Source: WQXF01 sp031553615 (GTDB taxonomy: Bacteria; Bacillota; Clostridia; Christensenellales; Aristaeellaceae). Taken from it: DNA of 64,000 bases. Made by a program: the position numbers and the translations under genes. Positions 60,359 to 64,000 of this stretch are shown in pieces. The notes below the pieces were generated by a model. The model searched no databases, had not been told where the DNA came from, and was given only the letters and a program-made list of their open reading frames with translations. The DNA lies in contig JAVBLJ010000013.1 of NCBI GenBank assembly GCA_031553615.1, positions 1 through 64,000 of the forward strand, given 5' to 3'. The number at the start of each line of letters is the position of its first letter. The first letter of the stretch is position 1.

Positions 60359-62836
60359 ATGCACTTGGGCGGCTTTGCCAATGCCATGTTGAATATGTTG
60401 CTGGGTTGGATGCGCTCATTGGTCGACGCAGTGTGGAAGCTCTTCGAGTCTCCCGGCGCGGGCAGCGTGCTGGCCTGGTTTTCCAAGGGTTGGTGGGTGG
60501 TGGTCGTGCTGGTGGTCGCGGGCGGCTTGGTGATCGATTGGATCGTCTGGCTCATCCGCTGGCAACCGTACCATGTTTGGGCGACCCGGCTGCGCAAGAT
60601 TCGCCGCTTCTTCGCCCGCATGTCAGGGCGTCCCGTGGACGTTGTGGAGCCTGTCAGCTACGATACAATGAACTACACGCCCAGCAAGCCCACCTATGTG
60701 GAGCGCCGCCGCGATCCTGCGGATCAGCAGGCCGCTCCCGCCGCCTACGATACGAATTACGATAAAAGCTACGATGGGAATAACGATACGGATTACGACG
60801 TGGATTTTGCGCAGGAGGATGAAGGCGATGGCTCGCCCCAACAAGCTTGGGGGGAGCATGCGCAAGGGCGTGCCTCTACACAGCAGGCCGATGCGCAGAG
60901 CACTGCGGCCTTCTTGCTCGATGAGCCTGCCGCAGAAGCGCGGGGCTATGGCCGGGGTCACGTCCGGGATTATGGCCCGGATGTTTTCGAAAACTCCGCA
61001 CAGGGGTATCGGGAGCCGACACCGGCGCAGCCCGCGTATCGCGCGGATGAGGGCTTCACCAAGCGGGTGGAACCCATCGGCGGCGGCGCGACCATTCGTA
61101 TGGAGCCGTTGAGCGCGGTCGACACCGACCCGCACGCGGCGTACCGTCGGCCTGTAACCCATCAAGCGCCCATTCCGCTGGCGCCGGAGATTCCGGATGC
61201 CCAATTGCGCGATTACCCTGGCAGGCGGTACGACCCCAGCAGGCTTCCGCCGCCGCCGCAACAGCAGCGCCCGCAAGCATCGCATGTGCCCGCCCCACAA
61301 TCCATGCCGCCCGAATTCGATCCGCTTGCGCCCTATGACGCCTACCCGCATCCGCCGATCACCGAGGAAGCGCCGCTCACTCCGGTGCGCACGCGCATCG
61401 GAGGCCCGCGCCAGCCAGCGCTTGAGCCCGTTCCCGTGCCTCCGGCGGAGCCGCAGGCGCGTCGCAAACGGCGCGGGGAGCAGGAGCTGGAGGCTCCGCG
61501 AGAGCTTCGGTTCGAAAACCGTCCGGCCAATCAGTTCGAGGGCCAGTTCGGAAGTCAGTACGGAGATCGGTTCGAGAGTCAGCACGGAAATCAGCACGGA
61601 AATCAGTTTGGAAATCAGTTTGGAAATCAGTTCGGAGATCAATTCGGAAATCAATTCGGAAATCAGTTCGGAAATCAGTTCGAAGGGCAGCCGGTGAGCT
61701 TGCCGGAGAGCGGGGATTCCAGCGCCGATCAGTGGGACGAGCCTGCGCCGCGCAGACGCAAATCCCGCGCCGAGCGCAGCTTTGTAGATGGGGTGGCCTA
61801 CGATCCGGGCATGAGTGAGCGGGATCAGGAGATCGCGCTCGATCGCCAGTCCCAGGCTTTTGCCGAGTTTTTTGCGGAGCGGAGCAGCGAAATGGCGATC
61901 GAGCCGGTGCCCGACGCGCCCTCCTCGGGCCGCAGGAGGACGACGCGGCCCATACGCTATGCGCCGCAGGCTCTTCCGCCGCAAACCCAGGAAGAGCCAT
62001 TCGAAGGTTGGGATAACGACGTGCCGCCCCTCAATGAGCAGCTGATTCCGGCGCAACAGGAGGAAGCACCGCAGGCACGGTATACAGGCCGGAGGCGCGG
62101 CGCGAAGGAAATGCCCGTAAGGAGCAAGCGACGTTCCCGGGCGGATCGCACCAGCGAGCCTGAGGTTGAGCCCATCGAAGCGATGGAACCGATTTACGAT
62201 GAACCGCAGTACGAAGACAGCGCGTACGACGAGCCCGCGTATTTCGATTCGCGGAGTGAGGCCCAGCCAGCCCAGCCCAAACGCGGCAAGCGCCGCGGGG
62301 ATTCCCGGCGCGATAGCGGCTATGCGGAACCGTATGATTCCAGAAGCGATTATGTGTACGGCGACGAGTACGACGCGGGCGATTTCTCCGTCTACGATGG
62401 GGAGTACGAGCCCGACGCTCCATACGGCGGTGAGGATTTTGCGCAGGATGTCCGCGGCGGACGAGCCTCGCGCATGGGCGCTTCCCGCCGCGATTCGCGG
62501 GAAGAGGAATGGTACGACGACGAGCCCATGGAGGCCGACGATTTGCCCGACGCACCCGCATGGCCTCGCTGGAACAGCGACAAGCCGAAGGGCGGAGGCA
62601 AGCTGCCCAAGCCCTCCATCGTCGAGCGGATGCGCAAAATGGGTGCAGGAACGCCGGACCCCTACCAGCAGAAGAAGCGCAATATTTTTGCGCAGATGAT
62701 CGATCCGCAAGCGGATTCGATCAAGGGGCTTCCACCTCGTGTGGATGTCCAGCACGCGTTCCAGAAGCCGACGCTTCCGCAGCAGATCGGCCAAAAGCCG
62801 AGAGATGCGAGCGGGCCTTGGGATGACGATACTTGA
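60359..62836 (+). CDS. Large membrane-anchored low-complexity protein of the cda locus
   Basis: 825 residues, no family recognised. One membrane segment at about 45-67 (WWVVVVLVVAGGLVIDWIVW) leads into a basic stretch, then ~700 residues of low complexity. These are rich in Asp, Glu, Tyr, Arg, Pro and Gln and probably disordered. Residues 393-444 are 13 units of the FGNQ tetrapeptide; a Tyr/Asp-rich part (YDEPQYEDSAYDEPAYFDS) lies near 615-635. The end (about 755-825) is more ordered-looking (KLPKPSIVERMRKMGAG, RNIFAQMIDP). The ATG follows GAGGGGGT. It is probably co-transcribed with cdaA-cdaR. Confidence 0.85.
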   Translation: MHLGGFANAMLNMLLGWMRSLVDAVWKLFESPGAGSVLAWFSKGWWVVVVLVVAGGLVIDWIVWLIRWQPYHVWATRLRKIRRFFARMSGRPVDVVEPVSYDTMNYTPSKPTYVERRRDPADQQAAPAAYDTNYDKSYDGNNDTDYDVDFAQEDEGDGSPQQAWGEHAQGRASTQQADAQSTAAFLLDEPAAEARGYGRGHVRDYGPDVFENSAQGYREPTPAQPAYRADEGFTKRVEPIGGGATIRMEPLSAVDTDPHAAYRRPVTHQAPIPLAPEIPDAQLRDYPGRRYDPSRLPPPPQQQRPQASHVPAPQSMPPEFDPLAPYDAYPHPPITEEAPLTPVRTRIGGPRQPALEPVPVPPAEPQARRKRRGEQELEAPRELRFENRPANQFEGQFGSQYGDRFESQHGNQHGNQFGNQFGNQFGDQFGNQFGNQFGNQFEGQPVSLPESGDSSADQWDEPAPRRRKSRAERSFVDGVAYDPGMSERDQEIALDRQSQAFAEFFAERSSEMAIEPVPDAPSSGRRRTTRPIRYAPQALPPQTQEEPFEGWDNDVPPLNEQLIPAQQEEAPQARYTGRRRGAKEMPVRSKRRSRADRTSEPEVEPIEAMEPIYDEPQYEDSAYDEPAYFDSRSEAQPAQPKRGKRRGDSRRDSGYAEPYDSRSDYVYGDEYDAGDFSVYDGEYEPDAPYGGEDFAQDVRGGRASRMGASRRDSREEEWYDDEPMEADDLPDAPAWPRWNSDKPKGGGKLPKPSIVERMRKMGAGTPDPYQQKKRNIFAQMIDPQADSIKGLPPRVDVQHAFQKPTLPQQIGQKPRDASGPWDDDT
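61535..61690 (+). repeat. In-frame 12-bp minisatellite within the low-complexity gene
   Basis: Thirteen tandem 12-bp units, the commonest being TTCGGAAATCAG, encoding FGNQ and close variants (FEGQ, FGSQ, YGDR, HGNQ). The near identity of the central units points to recent slippage or expansion, so the length may vary between strains. Confidence 0.92.
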
Positions 62837-62858
62837 GCACAAAAGATGGAGGACGGGA

Positions 62859-64000
62859 ATGGACCGTACGGCGGATGCCATGAGCCCATTTTGGGAGCGC
62901 GCGCTGGGCTGGTGGCCATGGACTTTGGCGACCGTGATGATTGCGTTGATGGCGGTGGCGCTGGTGTGCATCGCCCTGCGGCTTTTGCGCATGGTGCGCG
63001 GCTTGCCGGGGGGATATCTACCGATCGATCCGCCGAAAGGCGCGAGCGGCAAAATTCCGTTGCGCACCTGGGGCTTGATCGCGGCTGCCATATTAGGCGG
63101 CCGCGCATTCTTGTATCTGTGGGCATGGGCGATCAACTGCCTGTACAGCCAATATTGGACGCCGCCGCTGCAGAATTTCCAATATTTGTGGGACCAGTGG
63201 GATGCGGCGCACTACCTCAAGCTGGCGGAGCAATGGTACACCGCGCCGGGCGTGGCGGGGGCCTACGATCACCTGATGCTGGTCTTTTTCCCGATGTTTC
63301 CGCTCATGCTGCGCGGGCTGCGGGTGCTGCTGGGCGGCAACACGCTGCTGGCGGCGACGCTGCTTAACGCGGCTTGCAGCGTAGGCGCGGGCTGCGTGCT
63401 GTATACGATGACAGCCGCCGTGTATGGGCGAAGCAAGGCTTGCCTGGCGGTGAGCTACCTCTTCCTGAACCCATTTTCGCTTTTCCTGGCCGCGCCCTAC
63501 CCGGAAGCGCTGTTTCTGCTGCTGACGCTGCTGGCGCTGGACCAGGCGCGCCGCCGACACTATCTGTGGGCGGGGTTCTTTGGTGCGCTCTCCGCGTACA
63601 CGCGCATGCTGGGGCTGATCGTGCTGGGCGTGATCTTTCTCGAAGGCTTGCAGCACTGGCTGGAGGATCGCGCGATGCACAGACCGCTCAAGCGCCTGAC
63701 GGTTGCAGTGCTTTGCGGCATCGCGCTCGTTGGCGTAGGGTTTGGCGCATACCTGCTGCTCAATTGGCAGCTGCACGGGAATCCCTTCATGTTCTTGGAG
63801 TTCCAGAAAGACAATTGGTCGCAGCAGTTCGGCAGTTTTTGGTATTCTGCTTACAACACCGCACGCTACATGCTGATGGAGTTCTTCCCCAACGATGGAT
63901 TCCTTAGCACTTGGATACCGCAGGCGGTTTCAATGGTGGTGGTGGCGGCGCTGATCGGGCTGGTGCAGCGAAAGCTTCCCTTGACCTGGGCCGCCTACGC
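62859..64000 (+). CDS. GT-C glycosyltransferase, PIG-V/mannosyltransferase-like (cut by window end)
   Basis: 380 residues visible, open at the window end. It is a polytopic membrane protein. After two helices comes the GT-C-type loop LWDQWDAAHYLKLAEQWY (Trp111, Asp112, Asp115, His118, Tyr119), typical of PIG-V/ArnT-like enzymes that use polyprenyl-phosphate sugars outside the membrane. AYTRMLGL and LNPFSLFLAAPYPEALFLL also fit PIG-V-like proteins. The ATG follows GGAGG, 22 bp after the low-complexity protein gene, so the two are probably one operon. The acceptor is unknown. Confidence 0.82.
   Translation, partial: MDRTADAMSPFWERALGWWPWTLATVMIALMAVALVCIALRLLRMVRGLPGGYLPIDPPKGASGKIPLRTWGLIAAAILGGRAFLYLWAWAINCLYSQYWTPPLQNFQYLWDQWDAAHYLKLAEQWYTAPGVAGAYDHLMLVFFPMFPLMLRGLRVLLGGNTLLAATLLNAACSVGAGCVLYTMTAAVYGRSKACLAVSYLFLNPFSLFLAAPYPEALFLLLTLLALDQARRRHYLWAGFFGALSAYTRMLGLIVLGVIFLEGLQHWLEDRAMHRPLKRLTVAVLCGIALVGVGFGAYLLLNWQLHGNPFMFLEFQKDNWSQQFGSFWYSAYNTARYMLMEFFPNDGFLSTWIPQAVSMVVVAALIGLVQRKLPLTWAAY

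Noticed and set aside
61535..61690. Short regular repeats considered as a CRISPR array
   Set aside because: The units are contiguous 12-mers without spacers and stay in frame inside a gene.
60623..63136. Minus-strand open frame of 837 codons opposite the low-complexity gene
   Set aside because: It has no convincing start site, reads as Ile/Arg/Leu-rich shadow sequence, and the plus strand has a strong ribosome binding site, membrane segment and in-frame repeat. GC-rich codon bias opens long antisense frames across the whole window.

Overview
The window reads as chromosomal DNA from a GC-rich, spore-forming member of the Clostridia. A complete spoVA operon and two GerM-domain proteins indicate spore formation. 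A CIRCE operator in front of groES-groEL, a CdaA-CdaR pair, WalJ next to RlmH and strong AGGAGG-type ribosome binding sites all fit Firmicutes. A Christensenellales-like gut lineage is a guess only. Nearly all sequence is coding. I found no rRNA, tRNA, CRISPR array, phage or transposase gene.

Layout. 1-4.3 kb: nested inverted repeat, sulfatase, groES-groEL. 4.6-7.3 kb: MutY and a B12-type radical SAM protein. 7.5-10.9 kb: spoVA operon (AA, AB, AC, AD, AE) with two extra small ORFs. 10.9-14.8 kb: alpha/beta hydrolase, split chromate transporter, D-Ala-D-Ala carboxypeptidase. 15.1-20 kb: response regulator, sensor kinase and two GerMN-domain proteins in one run. 20-30.6 kb: Ca-type P-ATPase, two DUF975 membrane proteins, ComEC, HolA, hybrid histidine kinase. 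30.8-36.9 kb: a five-gene minus-strand operon (TIM-barrel isomerase, Gfo/Idh/MocA dehydrogenase, sugar ABC transporter) between a near-consensus promoter and a clear terminator. 37-39.4 kb: feoA-feoB. 39.6-41.6 kb: a small basic protein, an ECF-type sigma factor and a protein made of five ~80-residue repeats. 41.8-46.7 kb: HelD-like ATPase, an acyl-carrier-like protein without the carrier serine, polyphosphate kinase. 46.8-53.2 kb: YesM/YesN-type two-component pair, then a FIST sensor protein with a hybrid kinase. 53.2-57.8 kb: small proteins, flavodoxin-type reductase, RlmH, CPBP protease, WalJ, DUF378 protein. 58.1-64 kb: CdaA, CdaR, an 825-residue membrane-anchored low-complexity protein and a GT-C glycosyltransferase cut by the window end.

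The main non-genic discovery is a family of ~163-bp palindromic interspersed elements: two near-identical copies (1930-2092, 4445-4607), one diverged inverted copy (13086-13247) and a terminal fragment (about 56024-56063).

The best candidates for something undescribed are the sigma-factor operon with the five-repeat protein, the low-complexity membrane protein in the c-di-AMP locus, and the serine-less acyl-carrier-like protein between HelD and Ppk. All functions are inferred from sequence patterns read by eye; no database search was possible.
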